Below, in pieces: positions 35,929-45,216 of a stretch of 64,000 nt of DNA. The notes beneath the pieces are model-generated. The model was not told where the DNA came from and ran no database searches. It saw only the letters and a list, made by a program, of their open reading frames with translations. Numbering within the stretch: the stretch's first letter is position 1; the number at the start of each line of letters is the position of its first letter. This stretch comes from Chryseobacterium indologenes (GTDB lineage Bacteria; Bacteroidota; Bacteroidia; Flavobacteriales; Weeksellaceae): the NCBI RefSeq assembly GCF_002025665.1, contig NZ_CP018786.1, positions 682,001-746,000 of the forward strand, read 5' to 3'. Position numbers and translations under genes: made by a program.

Positions 35929-36624
35929 ATGCAAGAGGAAGTAAGAAAAGATTTTTTGCCATTAGTTTCTACAACATGGTGGTTCATGACCTTGTTGACC
36001 AGGACTTTTGGGATACTTTTATTGTTGGTAGCGTTTCTGATCATATTAGGATTACCTGTTGTGATGAGTGATAAACTGGTCATATTGGTTATTGTAGCCA
36101 TACTATACTATCCGGCAGTTGCTTTCGGTTTATATCGTTTTTTTCTTTACCAACGGAGAATCAGAAAAAGAATAGTCAGAAAAATAAAGGTTGATGATAA
36201 AGGAGTTCACTATGAGAGAGCCGATGGAACGATAGATAAAATTTTGTACAATAACCTGAAAAAATATTCCTTTTCTGATGAATATGATGTGAGTATCAGT
36301 CCAAGGCACAAAACTTATATATTGAAAGTAAATGACAATGGCTCGGTAGCAGAAGTTGACTTTAATGGAATGGATGCAGGCTACACTACTTATATTGGAA
36401 ATTTGAGAGCTTTACGAAGAAGATACATCCAGGGAATTGTGTATTTTCGACCAGATTTGCGTATAAATCCTTTGGTGTATGATGTCTATTATATTAAGCC
36501 TGTTGATTTTACTTTCGATCATAAAAAGTTTTGGGCAGAATTTGGGAAGATTTTTGCGGTAATGATCCTATTCTGTTTAGTATTAGGAACAATCATGCTC
36601 GTATTAGTTAAATGGCTTTTTTAA
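35929..36624 (+). CDS. YcxB-like membrane protein
   Basis: 231 aa from the ATG at 35929. Two N-terminal helices (about residues 22-50 and 55-80, LLLLVAFLIILGLPVV and LVILVIVAILYYPAVAFGLY) are followed by a cytoplasmic beta-rich domain (VDDKGVHYERADGTIDKILYNNLKKYSF) of the YcxB type and a C-terminal helix (about 205-230). Function unknown. It stands alone. Confidence 0.6.
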   Translation: MQEEVRKDFLPLVSTTWWFMTLLTRTFGILLLLVAFLIILGLPVVMSDKLVILVIVAILYYPAVAFGLYRFFLYQRRIRKRIVRKIKVDDKGVHYERADGTIDKILYNNLKKYSFSDEYDVSISPRHKTYILKVNDNGSVAEVDFNGMDAGYTTYIGNLRALRRRYIQGIVYFRPDLRINPLVYDVYYIKPVDFTFDHKKFWAEFGKIFAVMILFCLVLGTIMLVLVKWLF

Positions 36625-36786
36625 GAATTTCTCATTGATTAATGAAGAATTTAAATTTCATATCCTTTTCAATTTATTTTTACATCTCAAAATCTTATGC
36701 TTATATTTATTTTATATTAAGGTTTGCCGGTCAATAAAATAGAGTGTATTTCTCTAGAAACTATGGCTGGATTTAAAATTAAATGA

Positions 36787-37836
36787 ATGAAAAGTTTAAA
36801 AAAACAGCTCGGACAGTTTCCCGATGAAAAAAGAAAAGAATATTTCAGTACATTGCCCAATTATCTCAACGGACGATTTCAGAATATATTAACAACTCCG
36901 GCACTGTTAGAAGGAGAAAGCATGACTAAATTGCTCCTTCAAAGCTTGTGCAAAGTAGAAAATGCATCACCAAAAACCGCTCTCCCTTTTGTCGTGACTG
37001 ACCTTAAGAATCTTCGGCCGGATGAAAATGTGTTGGTATGGTTTGGGCACAGTTCCTATTTCATACAGGTTGATGGAAAGAAATTCCTGATAGACCCTGT
37101 TTTCAGTGGCAATGCATCCCCAATGCCCGGTTCTATAAAAGCTTTTCAGGGAGCAGATTATTACAAACCGGAACATATGCCGGATATAGATTTTCTGCTT
37201 ATTTCCCATGACCATTGGGATCATCTTGATTATAAAACTGTTCAGGAATTAAAAGATAAGGTCGGTAAAGTTATTTGTGGTCTGGGAACTGGACAACATT
37301 TCGAATACTGGGGATGGAACTTTGATACCATTATTGAAAAAAACTGGTGGGAAAGTATAGATATTGCAGAAGGCTTCAGAGTTACACTCACTCCGGCAAG
37401 ACATTTTTCCGGAAGATTACTGAACCGTAATATATCACTCTGGGCTTCTTTTGTTTTAAAAACTCCAACTAAAAATCTGTTTTTGGGTGGTGACAGCGGC
37501 TATGGAAGTCATTTTACAGAAATTGGAGAAAAATATGGACCATTTGATTTAGCCGTAATGGAAAATGGACAGTATAATGAAAAGTGGCCTTATATTCATA
37601 CATTGCCAGATCAGTTGATGACAGAAATAAAAGAACTGAAGGCCAAAAACTTTATCCCGGTACACAATTCTAAATTTAAACTGGCACAGCATACCTGGTA
37701 TGAGCCTTTAGAATTGGCTTCAAAACATGCAGAAGAAAATAATATTCCGATAACCCTTCCGATGATGGGAGAAAAAGTAGATCTGAATCAGTTGGGAACT
37801 GCAGTATGGAAAAAATGGTGGGAAAACTATATATAA
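36787..37836 (+). CDS. Metallo-beta-lactamase-fold hydrolase, NAPE-PLD/UlaG-like
   Basis: 349-aa cytoplasmic hydrolase. It has the opening VLVWFGHSSYFIQVDGKKFLIDPVFS (about residues 79-104), the zinc motif SHDHWDHLDY (about 137-146), a later His in TPARHFSGR, an Asp in LGGDSGYGSHF and the final His in IPVHNSKF. This order matches the L-ascorbate-6-P lactonase/NAPE-PLD branch. The substrate cannot be told from sequence. A GLPGLI-family gene follows 12 bases later, so they may share a transcript. Confidence 0.9.
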   Translation: MKSLKKQLGQFPDEKRKEYFSTLPNYLNGRFQNILTTPALLEGESMTKLLLQSLCKVENASPKTALPFVVTDLKNLRPDENVLVWFGHSSYFIQVDGKKFLIDPVFSGNASPMPGSIKAFQGADYYKPEHMPDIDFLLISHDHWDHLDYKTVQELKDKVGKVICGLGTGQHFEYWGWNFDTIIEKNWWESIDIAEGFRVTLTPARHFSGRLLNRNISLWASFVLKTPTKNLFLGGDSGYGSHFTEIGEKYGPFDLAVMENGQYNEKWPYIHTLPDQLMTEIKELKAKNFIPVHNSKFKLAQHTWYEPLELASKHAEENNIPITLPMMGEKVDLNQLGTAVWKKWWENYI

Positions 37837-37848
37837 TTAAAACCCTTG

Positions 37849-38697
37849 ATGTACTACTATAAAAAACTAATAACATTATTAATTCTGTTTTACAGTATTT
37901 TGTCATACGCTCAATCCTATGAAAAAGATACTTTGCATGGAGATTTTACATATCGCTTAAAAGCCAGGTTAAATATACAAACAGATTACATTCACGAGGA
38001 GCTCTTCTCATTACAGGTAAGTAAGAACCGGGCATTTTTTACGAGTGTTCAATCCCTTAAAAGAGATTCGGTGATAGAAAATTCTTTGCAGACAACAAAG
38101 AATCCGGATGGAAGCATTAGTCTTAGCCTTGCAGGGGTATCGGTACCTAAAACAAGATTTCTCTCTACTATATTACAGACCAATGAAAATGTACAATATT
38201 TCCAGTTAGCCGGAATGTCTTTGCTTACTTATAAGCAACCCGTTATGAACGGCTGGAAACTTATTAATGAATCAAAAATAATTAATACACTACAGTGCAA
38301 AAAAGCGGAACTCAGCTATAGAGGAAGAATCTGGATAGCATGGTATTCCACTGAAATTCCGTTTCCTTATGGTCCCTATAAATTTGGTGGATTGCCAGGA
38401 CTGATCATAAAAATAGCTGATGAAACAGGAGATTTTGATTTTGAACTTGTAAAATCTGTACCCACTGCTGAACTAAAGGGTAAACCTGTTAAGATCAATA
38501 AAAGAAGATATACTGAAGCTATAGAAACTACACAGCCAAAACTGGAACAGGCATTAAAGACTGCCAGAGAAAATACTGCTGCTGTGCTGGCAAGCTATGG
38601 TACGACAATTTTAAAAGGGCAGGAAATTGTACGGCAAAGGGAAAGAGAGCAAAAACAGAACCTTACATATGATAATCCGATAGAACTGGAAAAATAA
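37849..38697 (+). CDS. GLPGLI family protein
   Basis: 282-aa secreted protein from the ATG at 37849. Signal peptide (KKLITLLILFYSILSYAQ), beta-rich middle, and the family signature FGGLPGLIIKIADETGDFDFEL (about residues 177-198). The conserved IWIAWYSTEIPFPYGPYKFGGLPGLI context is typical. Function unknown. The family is restricted mainly to Bacteroidota, often near TonB-dependent receptors, but none is here. Confidence 0.9.
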   Translation: MYYYKKLITLLILFYSILSYAQSYEKDTLHGDFTYRLKARLNIQTDYIHEELFSLQVSKNRAFFTSVQSLKRDSVIENSLQTTKNPDGSISLSLAGVSVPKTRFLSTILQTNENVQYFQLAGMSLLTYKQPVMNGWKLINESKIINTLQCKKAELSYRGRIWIAWYSTEIPFPYGPYKFGGLPGLIIKIADETGDFDFELVKSVPTAELKGKPVKINKRRYTEAIETTQPKLEQALKTARENTAAVLASYGTTILKGQEIVRQREREQKQNLTYDNPIELEK

Positions 38698-38730
38698 AAT
38701 CCGGCCCATTATTGGGCCGGTTCATCATTT
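38698..38730. terminator. Terminator between GLPGLI and lipoprotein genes
   Basis: CCGGCCCA-TTAT-TGGGCCGG, perfect 8-bp stem; it can serve both converging genes. Confidence 0.8.
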
Positions 38731-38748
38731 TTATCAAAAAAATAATCA

Positions 38749-39588
38749 CTACAAAGGCTCTTTATGGTTGACCTTAGTATGAATGATATCGTAAAATACA
38801 GAGGAATTTGCAGCGTCAGGTGTAATTCTGTAAGTAAATGTTGTTTCATTCAGCACCAAAATATCTACAACACGGGTAAAATTAGGAGTAGTAAGCGTTC
38901 TCTTTTTCCCATCCGGAGAAATAGACCATGTCCCTTCAGATCTCAAGACATCATTTAAACCGAAAATTTTAAAAGTTCCGTTGGCCTTAAAGTAAGAATA
39001 TCCTACAAATCCGGCTACACTGGCATCATTTAATGCAACATTATTTCCATTTTTATCCTTAGCTCCGGTAGTTTCCCATGGTGTAGAAGCCAGAGTAAGC
39101 TGTCCATTGGTTGGCTCAGCATGAGAGGTTTTTGTATGGATGATATCATAATAAACAGAAAGATCATTGGAGTTAGGGCGAATTCTGTAGGTGAACTCAT
39201 TTTTGTTCAAAACAAGAATTTCAACATCACGTGTGAAAATAGTGGTCCCATCCGGGTTGAGTGCGGCAATAGTTCTTGTTTTTCCCTGTGCATCTACAGA
39301 CCATGTTCCCATAGATCTTAATACGTCAGTAAGATTATAAATCGCAAACTTTCCATCTGCTTTGAAATAAGCAAAACCCACATATCCGGCTACGCTGGCA
39401 TCGGTAAGGGCTACGTTATTTCCATTTTTATCTTTGGCTCCTGTAGTTTCCCATGGAGTAGAAGACAATACCTGTGAGGGAGTCTGTTGTTCAATGCTTA
39501 TTTCATTGTCATCACTTGAGCATGAAACAAAAGATGCTGACAATAATATAGCAGCAGACAGATAACATAATTTTTTCAGTGTATTCAT
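38749..39588 (-). CDS. Lipoprotein with duplicated DUF4822-like domain
   Basis: 279-aa lipoprotein: signal MNTLKKLCYLSAAILLSASFVSC with Cys23 as lipid site. Two near-identical halves of about 120 residues follow. Each begins STPWETTGAKDKNGNNVAL and runs through DASVAGxVGxxYFKAxGxFxIxxLxDVLRSxGTWS to a final YDIIHTK. The block matches DUF4822 proteins, and both copies are complete. The high identity of the repeats suggests a recent internal duplication or gene conversion. Function unknown. Confidence 0.85.
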   Translation of the reverse strand: MNTLKKLCYLSAAILLSASFVSCSSDDNEISIEQQTPSQVLSSTPWETTGAKDKNGNNVALTDASVAGYVGFAYFKADGKFAIYNLTDVLRSMGTWSVDAQGKTRTIAALNPDGTTIFTRDVEILVLNKNEFTYRIRPNSNDLSVYYDIIHTKTSHAEPTNGQLTLASTPWETTGAKDKNGNNVALNDASVAGFVGYSYFKANGTFKIFGLNDVLRSEGTWSISPDGKKRTLTTPNFTRVVDILVLNETTFTYRITPDAANSSVFYDIIHTKVNHKEPL

Positions 39589-39741
39589 AAGGGTATTTTT
39601 TAAGTCTTTGCAAACTTATTTCTAATAAATATCAATGTGTTGTACGAAATATCTCTTTTGTTGTAGAAAACATAACAGATCCCAGATTAGAATGAGAAGA
39701 ATAATATCATTGACAAATTTAACAATCAAAGGTGTGAAATT

Positions 39742-39791
39742 CCCCTCCCTTGGAGGGGTGTCAAAAATTCAAAGAATTTTTGACGGGGTGG
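39742..39791. repeat. Dispersed palindromic repeat
   Basis: Two nested hairpins in a row: CCCCTCCC-TT-GGAGGGG and GTCAAAAATTC-AAA-GAATTTTTGAC, ending GGGGTGG. GC contrast with the AT-rich surroundings and the double-palindrome layout suggest a REP-like or MITE-like element. Only one copy in the window. Confidence 0.6.
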
Positions 39792-39825
39792 TTTCTAACA
39801 TCCATCAAAAATTCTATTTTTGAGT

Positions 39826-40539
39826 ATGAATAACAGAAACCGTGGAAAAAATACAGGTGATGATACCTTATTTGGCTCAGAAAAACAGATCTCTAAACTG
39901 AGACTAGCTGTTGAAGACATGCAGTATCTGTTAAGCAGAGAGTATCCGGAAAAAGCCGCTTCTGATCTTGTAGGCAACAGATATAGGCTCAAAACCCGTC
40001 AGATACAAGCTCTTCGGGGAGCATCAGCATCCTTTCAACAGCTTCATAACAGACAATTAAAGCATGTTGGTACTTTAGATTTAAAAGATAAAACGGTATA
40101 TCTTGATGGATTTAATGTTCTTATCTTACTGGAAAGTCTGCTTTCCGAAGCTTATATTTTTGAAGGATTGGATGGCTGCATCCGTGACCTTTCAGGAGTT
40201 CATGGAACTTATAAAAGAGTGAATCAAACCTTAAGAGCAGTAGAATTAGTGGCTTCTTTTTACCGGAAAAATCAGATTCATCAATTGGTATGGATCTTTG
40301 ATAAGCCGGTTTCCAACAGTGGAAGAATCAAACAGATTATTCTGGAATTTGCCGAAGAACATTATCTCAATTGGGAGGCAGATCTGCAATACAATCCCGA
40401 TAAATTCCTGGCAGAAAGTTCAGCAATTGTTATTTCCTCCGATGCCTGGATTCTGGATCACTGTAAAGAATGGTTTAATCTGATCGGATATTTGATTACA
40501 GAAGAAAGTCTTCCTGTTAATCTGATTAAAATGAAGTAA
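39826..40539 (+). CDS. DUF434 family protein
   Basis: 237 aa from the ATG at 39826. The N-terminal part (KLRLAVEDMQYLLSREYPEKAASDLVGNRYRLKTRQIQALRG-type segment) followed by DKTVYLDGFNVLILLESLL (about residues 89-107) and, late, SSAIVISSDAWILDHC is the DUF434 pattern. The Asp-rich nuclease-like layout (DGFN ... FDKPVSNSG ... SSD) recalls PIN/NYN folds, so RNase activity is possible but unproven. A TATTTTTG box at 39815-39822 ends 3 bases before the ATG, suggesting a leaderless message. The next gene starts 3 bases after the stop. Confidence 0.8.
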   Translation: MNNRNRGKNTGDDTLFGSEKQISKLRLAVEDMQYLLSREYPEKAASDLVGNRYRLKTRQIQALRGASASFQQLHNRQLKHVGTLDLKDKTVYLDGFNVLILLESLLSEAYIFEGLDGCIRDLSGVHGTYKRVNQTLRAVELVASFYRKNQIHQLVWIFDKPVSNSGRIKQIILEFAEEHYLNWEADLQYNPDKFLAESSAIVISSDAWILDHCKEWFNLIGYLITEESLPVNLIKMK

Positions 40540-40542
40540 AAT

Positions 40543-41193
40543 ATGAATCTGTTCGAACCCTATATTGGCCTGTTTTCCGAAACATGGAAAGACCAATACA
40601 AAGCTCTTTTAGCAAAAGAACATCTGGAAGATCTGGAAAAAAATATTCAAAGATTTAAAAAAGGAACCTTAGATTGGGATTTTCCCTATTTTAATGAAGA
40701 AATAAAGATCAACAGAGAAGAAAGCTTTGAAAAGTTGATGAAAATTCTTGATAATAATGATTCAGATGAGGTAAAAGCCAAACTTATGGAAACTATTTCA
40801 ATTGAGGATTGGCTCAGCATTTTAGGACAAAGATTGACTTCAGCAAGCATTCGTGATGAAAATGCCATTCCCCCATTGAAAACAATGTTGATCAATGCCT
40901 GCAAAGACCCATTCAACAATGAAATTACGATTGCACAAAGAGCCTGGGAAAAGCATATTGGAAGAATGGATGATGATTTCTGGGGAGAAATAAAAGGAAA
41001 CAATCAACAGAAACAGGAAAAAGTAATGGCAAAAATCAATGACATCCTTGATAATAAGACCTGGTGGAATGTTTTTTTCCATTACAAACATGAGCTGGTT
41101 TTTGAAGTTCGGGAAAAAGAAGGCCATGGAATCCGCTGGAGCCATGGAGGAACAAAGCTGATCGGTTTTCTCGAAAAATTTATCAACGAATAA
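40543..41193 (+). CDS. Hypothetical protein linked to the DUF434 gene
   Basis: 216-aa soluble, mainly helical protein (LFEPYIGLFSETWKDQYKALLAKEHLEDL ... NDILDNKTWWNVFFHYKHELVFEVREKEGHGIRWSHGGTKLIGFLEKF). No signal peptide, no membrane segment, no recognised motif. The 3-base gap to the DUF434 gene points to an operon. Confidence 0.65.
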   Translation: MNLFEPYIGLFSETWKDQYKALLAKEHLEDLEKNIQRFKKGTLDWDFPYFNEEIKINREESFEKLMKILDNNDSDEVKAKLMETISIEDWLSILGQRLTSASIRDENAIPPLKTMLINACKDPFNNEITIAQRAWEKHIGRMDDDFWGEIKGNNQQKQEKVMAKINDILDNKTWWNVFFHYKHELVFEVREKEGHGIRWSHGGTKLIGFLEKFINE

Positions 41194-41206
41194 GTTATCC
41201 ACAAAC

Positions 41207-41240
41207 ATCTGCGCCATCTGTGAAATCCGTGGGAAATAAA
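41207..41240. repeat. Short iterated-word repeat
   Basis: ATCTGCGCCATCTGTGAAAT followed by CCGTGGGAA: variants of one word (ATCTGYG) in tandem in the 267-base gap before the TatD gene. The rest of the gap shows no gene or clear signal. Confidence 0.4.
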
Positions 41241-41460
41241 AACTCCCGCCGATTATGTTGTTTTTACTCTTAAAACTATTTCACCTTTTCGTTTTTTTTA
41301 ACTTCTTTTTTACTGCGTAAAAACATTGCGTACCATGCTTCTAGTTTTGCAGCCAAAAAACAGAAGCTATGAATCAGTCAGAACAAAAGTTTTCAAACAG
41401 AATTCTGCGAGTTTCCATTTTATATTTAGAAATTAACATTTAATAAAGATTAAAAAACAA

Positions 41461-42246
41461 ATGAATACTTATATTGATATTGGCATTAATCTGACCAATA
41501 AACAGTTCCATAATGAACACGAAGAAATTATCAACCGCGCATTAGATCATGGTGTTGAACATATGATTCTCACAGGAACCAGCGTACGTGGAAGCAAAGA
41601 ATCTGCAGAAATTGCAGAAGAATATCCTGAAATCTTGTTTTCAACAGCAGGAATTCACCCTCACGATGCCAAATCTTTTAATGGACAAAGCATCACCGAA
41701 CTGAGGAATTTATTAAAAAAGGATCATGTGATTTCAGTAGGTGAGTGCGGACTGGATTTTGACCGGGATTTTTCTCCCAGACCTGTTCAGGAAAAATGCT
41801 ATAAAGCACAACTGGAACTCGCCATAGAAATGAATAAACCCCTTTTTCTTCATGAAAGATCCGCATTTAAAAGATTTAATGAGCTCACAGATGATTACCT
41901 CTTACAGTTACCTGAAGCCGTTGTACATTGTTTCACAGGAACATTGGATGAAGCGAAGATCTATCTGGATAAAGGATTTTATTTAGGATTTACAGGAGCT
42001 ATCAGTGATGGAAAAAGATTTAAACATCTTGAAGACGTTATAAAATATACACCTCTTGACAGGATGATGATTGAAACGGATGCGCCATTTATGCTTCCGA
42101 AGAATATGCCCAGAATACAGAACAGGCGAAATGAACCTTCTTTCTTGCCTTATGTAGCACAAACGATTGCCCATCTGAAGAAGATCAGCATTTCTGAAGT
42201 AGCAGAAGAGACTACAGAAACAGCCAGAAATTTTTTCAGACTATAA
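41461..42246 (+). CDS. TatD family metal-dependent hydrolase (DNase)
   Basis: 261-aa TIM-barrel hydrolase of the TatD family (3'-5' exonuclease/DNA repair role in characterised members). Metal ligands and motifs: YIDIGINLTNKQF, STAGIHPHDAK, SVGECGLDFDRDFSPRPVQ (Glu), LFLHERSAF (His), VVHCFTGTLDEA (His) and MIETDAPFMLP (Asp). Length normal. Ends at a bidirectional terminator shared with deoD. Confidence 0.94.
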   Translation: MNTYIDIGINLTNKQFHNEHEEIINRALDHGVEHMILTGTSVRGSKESAEIAEEYPEILFSTAGIHPHDAKSFNGQSITELRNLLKKDHVISVGECGLDFDRDFSPRPVQEKCYKAQLELAIEMNKPLFLHERSAFKRFNELTDDYLLQLPEAVVHCFTGTLDEAKIYLDKGFYLGFTGAISDGKRFKHLEDVIKYTPLDRMMIETDAPFMLPKNMPRIQNRRNEPSFLPYVAQTIAHLKKISISEVAEETTETARNFFRL

Positions 42247-42281
42247 AAAAGAGCTCTACTGATAAAGTAAAGCTCTTTTTT
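42245..42281. terminator. Bidirectional terminator between TatD gene and deoD
   Basis: AAAAAGAGCTCTACT-gat-AAAGTAAAGCTCTTTTT: A-run, stem and T-run, usable from both sides. Confidence 0.85.
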
Positions 42282-42297
42282 ATAATTAATTTATTTC

Positions 42298-43008
42298 TTA
42301 CAAACTCTTTATTGCCGATTCCAAAGCCAGTTCCATCATCGGATTCAACGCTTTTTCTCTTTCGTCAGCAGAGATTTTTTCATGGGTAGGGATAATATCC
42401 GTTACCGTAAGAATAGTTGCTGCATTTTTTCCTAAATGTTGGGCATTGGCGAATAAGCCGAAAGCTTCCATTTCTACTGCAGGACAATTATATTTTGTAG
42501 CAATTTCCGGAGTGTTAGGATCTTTTCTGTAGAAAATATCACTACTGTGGATATTAATGGCTTTAGCATTTAAAGATAAATCTTTAGCCGTTTCATTGAT
42601 GGTATTAAAGATATTCCCCTGGTGAGAAAGGATTTCGTCTTCAATTCCCCATGCATATTTGGCATAAGTGCTTTCGCTGGCTGCTTTGTCAATATTTAAA
42701 ATATCAAAAAGTTTAAGATCTGTATTGTAAGCACCACAAGTTCCGATTCTGATGATCGTATCTACTTCATATTCTGTAAACAGCTCAAAAGAATAAATTC
42801 CGATACTCGGGAATCCCATTCCACTTGCTCCTACAGTAATTTCTTTACCCTTATAAAGTCCTGTATAATAAAAAATACCTCTGGTTTTGCTTACCAGTTT
42901 AGCATTTTCTAAATAATTTTCAGCAATATACTGTGCACGAAGCGGATCCCCCGGCTGCAATACTACTTTAGCAATTTCTCCTTTTTTTGCACTGATGTGA
43001 ATACTCAT
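42298..43008 (-). CDS. deoD: Purine-nucleoside phosphorylase, hexameric type
   Basis: 236-aa enzyme that splits purine nucleosides with phosphate. It shows VVLQPGDPLRAQYIAENYL (phosphate-binding GDPxR), VGASGMGFPSIGIYSFELF, IRIGTCGAYN, the CPAVEMEAFGLFANAQHLG nucleoside-binding block and TVTDI at the catalytic Asp region. Length typical of the trimer-of-dimers family. Confidence 0.95.
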   Translation of the reverse strand: MSIHISAKKGEIAKVVLQPGDPLRAQYIAENYLENAKLVSKTRGIFYYTGLYKGKEITVGASGMGFPSIGIYSFELFTEYEVDTIIRIGTCGAYNTDLKLFDILNIDKAASESTYAKYAWGIEDEILSHQGNIFNTINETAKDLSLNAKAINIHSSDIFYRKDPNTPEIATKYNCPAVEMEAFGLFANAQHLGKNAATILTVTDIIPTHEKISADEREKALNPMMELALESAIKSL

Positions 43009-43085
43009 AATATTTTTTTGAATGCGACAAAGATAGCAAATATGTAAATAGTGAACAGACCATCCGGTAGGTTATCATTTTTTAT

Positions 43086-43958
43086 CTATTGCATTCCGGA
43101 TGCACTGGAGTGTTCTGCATTCTTCCTGAACTGTGTGGGAGGAACGTTTTTAATTTTCTTAAAAACCCGGTTGTAGTAAGGAATATCACTAAACCCTGAA
43201 GCAATACAGATTTCAGCGACTGACAGTTTTGTCTTCAATAACATTTGACACGAAGATTCTATTTTAAATTCTGTCAGATAAGTGAAAAAAGATTTTCCTG
43301 TCATTTTTTTGAAAAAAACACAGAAGGATGATTTTTGCATTCCTACAGACCTTGAAATTTCTTCCAGGGTAATGTTCCGCTGAAAATTATTTAAGATAAA
43401 AAGATATATTTCCTGCAGCTTTTTTTCTTTTTTGTTTTCAGAAACGGGTCTTCCAACCACCTGCATTTCTTTACAGTAAGAAACTAGCTCTAATAGTTTG
43501 ATAAAAGAAGAAAGCCTCTCAATATTGTTCTGATGAATCATAGAAGCCATTAAGGTCTGAAGCTTTTCCAATAGTTCATTTTTAAAAGAAACCGCATTTT
43601 TATTACTTTGAAGTTCGGAAATACTATTCAACAGTTCAGGGAAACTATTTTTACAGCTTTCTAAAAAATCGTTTTCAAAAACAATCGTGATATTTTCAAT
43701 GTTACCTTCACTGTCATGCACAGATTCATCAAAAGACCAGCAATGTGGAATGTTGGGAGGAATAAGAATGATTTCACCCTTTGAAAAATTTTCCACAATA
43801 TCACCAATAATTCTTACACCGCTTCCGGTAATAATATAAGACAATTCCCAGGTTTCCTGCTGATGTAACGGAACCTGCTGATTCCATTTGATATGAACAT
43901 GATCAAAATGAAACGTATGGGTTCTGGCTTTTGGATAATATTTTAAATTTTGCTTCAT
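43086..43958 (-). CDS. AraC family transcriptional regulator with cupin sensor
   Basis: 290-aa regulator: an N-terminal cupin (about residues 15-110, FHFDHVHIKWNQQVPLHQQETWELSYIITG ... GEIILIPPNIPHCWSFD) that would bind a small ligand, and a C-terminal double HTH (about 185-285, ITLEEISRSVGMQKSSFCVFFKKMTGKSFFTYL ... AEICIASGFSDIPYYNRVFKKIKNVPPTQFR). It is divergent from the acyltransferase gene and may regulate it. Confidence 0.9.
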   Translation of the reverse strand: MKQNLKYYPKARTHTFHFDHVHIKWNQQVPLHQQETWELSYIITGSGVRIIGDIVENFSKGEIILIPPNIPHCWSFDESVHDSEGNIENITIVFENDFLESCKNSFPELLNSISELQSNKNAVSFKNELLEKLQTLMASMIHQNNIERLSSFIKLLELVSYCKEMQVVGRPVSENKKEKKLQEIYLFILNNFQRNITLEEISRSVGMQKSSFCVFFKKMTGKSFFTYLTEFKIESSCQMLLKTKLSVAEICIASGFSDIPYYNRVFKKIKNVPPTQFRKNAEHSSASGMQ

Positions 43959-44039
43959 TTAAAGAATAAAAATCATAATAATGTAAATATAAGACAATGA
44001 TTGGAAAATATAGAACAAACTTTTTGATGACAGACCCTC

Positions 44040-44047
44040 TATTTTTG
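44040..44047 (+). promoter_or_regulatory. Predicted -7 box of the acyltransferase gene
   Basis: TATTTTTG, 20 bases before the ATG at 44068. A TTTTTG at 44021-44026 is too close to be an ideal -33 element. Confidence 0.45.
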
Positions 44048-44067
44048 CATCAAATCTTATTTAAAAT

Positions 44068-45210
44068 ATGAATCAGACCTTATCTGTTTCTCAATCGAAA
44101 CCCCATTATGAAATTCTTGACGGCCTTCGTGGAGTAGCTGCTATCATGGTTGTATTTTTCCATGTTTTTGAAACTTTTTCCAATGGAGATCATACAAAGC
44201 AGATTATTAATCATGGCTATCTGGCAGTAGATTTTTTCTTTATGCTTTCCGGATATGTGATCAGTTACGCATATGATAACCGATGGAACAACATGACACT
44301 GAAAGATTTTTTTATCCGTCGTCTTGTGAGATTACAGCCGATGATCATCATAGGCTCTTTGGCAGGAGCTGTTTTATTCTATTTTCAACATTCGGAAGGA
44401 TTAGGGTGGGGCGGAATTTCCACGACTCCGGTTTGGAAAGTAGTATTGGTTATGTTGGTAGGGATGACGGTTATTCCGGTGGGTAAAAGTCTTGATATCA
44501 GAGGCTGGAATGAGATGCATCCTTTGAACGGGCCATCATGGTCGCTGTTTTTTGAATATATTGCCAATATTGTGTATGCTTTGGTTTTAAGAAAAGTTTC
44601 CAAAATCGTATTGGGAATTCTGGTATTAATTTCTGTTGGTTTTACCATTCATTACGCATTTACCAATCCAAATGGTGATATCATCGGAGGTTGGTCTATA
44701 GACGATGCAATACAATTGAAAATAGGCTTTACAAGGCTGGCTTTCCCTTTTTTGATGGGAATATTTTTAGCGAGAGCTGTATCATTAAAATTTACAAAAA
44801 ATGCCTTTTTTTCAACAAGTATTTTACTGGTCATTTTATTTGCATTTCCACGTCTGGGAGGAACTTCTGCACATTGGCAAAATGCGTTCTATGAATGTTT
44901 CGTTTTGATGATCATGTTTCCGGTTGTTATTCTGCTGGGAGCTGGAGGAAAAGTGACGAATGCAGAAGCGAGCCGTTTCTGCAAGTTTTTAGGAGATATT
45001 TCATATCCGATATACATCACCCATTTTCCATTGGTGTATGTTTATATGGCCTGGATTGTAAATGGAAAACATACATTGGAAGAACCTTTGTCCTGGATTT
45101 TAGGATTGATAACCGTATTGGCTTCGGTAATTTTAGCATACTGTTCTATGAAATTCTACGATATTCCTGTAAGAAAATGGTTGAACAAAAAATTAATTTC
45201 AAAAAAATAA
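44068..45210 (+). CDS. Acyltransferase 3 family membrane protein
   Basis: 380-aa integral membrane O-acyltransferase with about ten helices. The family N-terminus YEILDGLRGVAAIMVVFFHVFETF (His) and YLAVDFFFMLSGYVIS are clear, followed by FFIRRLVRLQPMIIIG. Such enzymes acylate sugars or glycans at the inner membrane. The substrate is not evident. The VOC gene follows 6 bases after the stop, so they are co-transcribed. Confidence 0.92.
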   Translation: MNQTLSVSQSKPHYEILDGLRGVAAIMVVFFHVFETFSNGDHTKQIINHGYLAVDFFFMLSGYVISYAYDNRWNNMTLKDFFIRRLVRLQPMIIIGSLAGAVLFYFQHSEGLGWGGISTTPVWKVVLVMLVGMTVIPVGKSLDIRGWNEMHPLNGPSWSLFFEYIANIVYALVLRKVSKIVLGILVLISVGFTIHYAFTNPNGDIIGGWSIDDAIQLKIGFTRLAFPFLMGIFLARAVSLKFTKNAFFSTSILLVILFAFPRLGGTSAHWQNAFYECFVLMIMFPVVILLGAGGKVTNAEASRFCKFLGDISYPIYITHFPLVYVYMAWIVNGKHTLEEPLSWILGLITVLASVILAYCSMKFYDIPVRKWLNKKLISKK

Positions 45211-45216
45211 AAAGAA

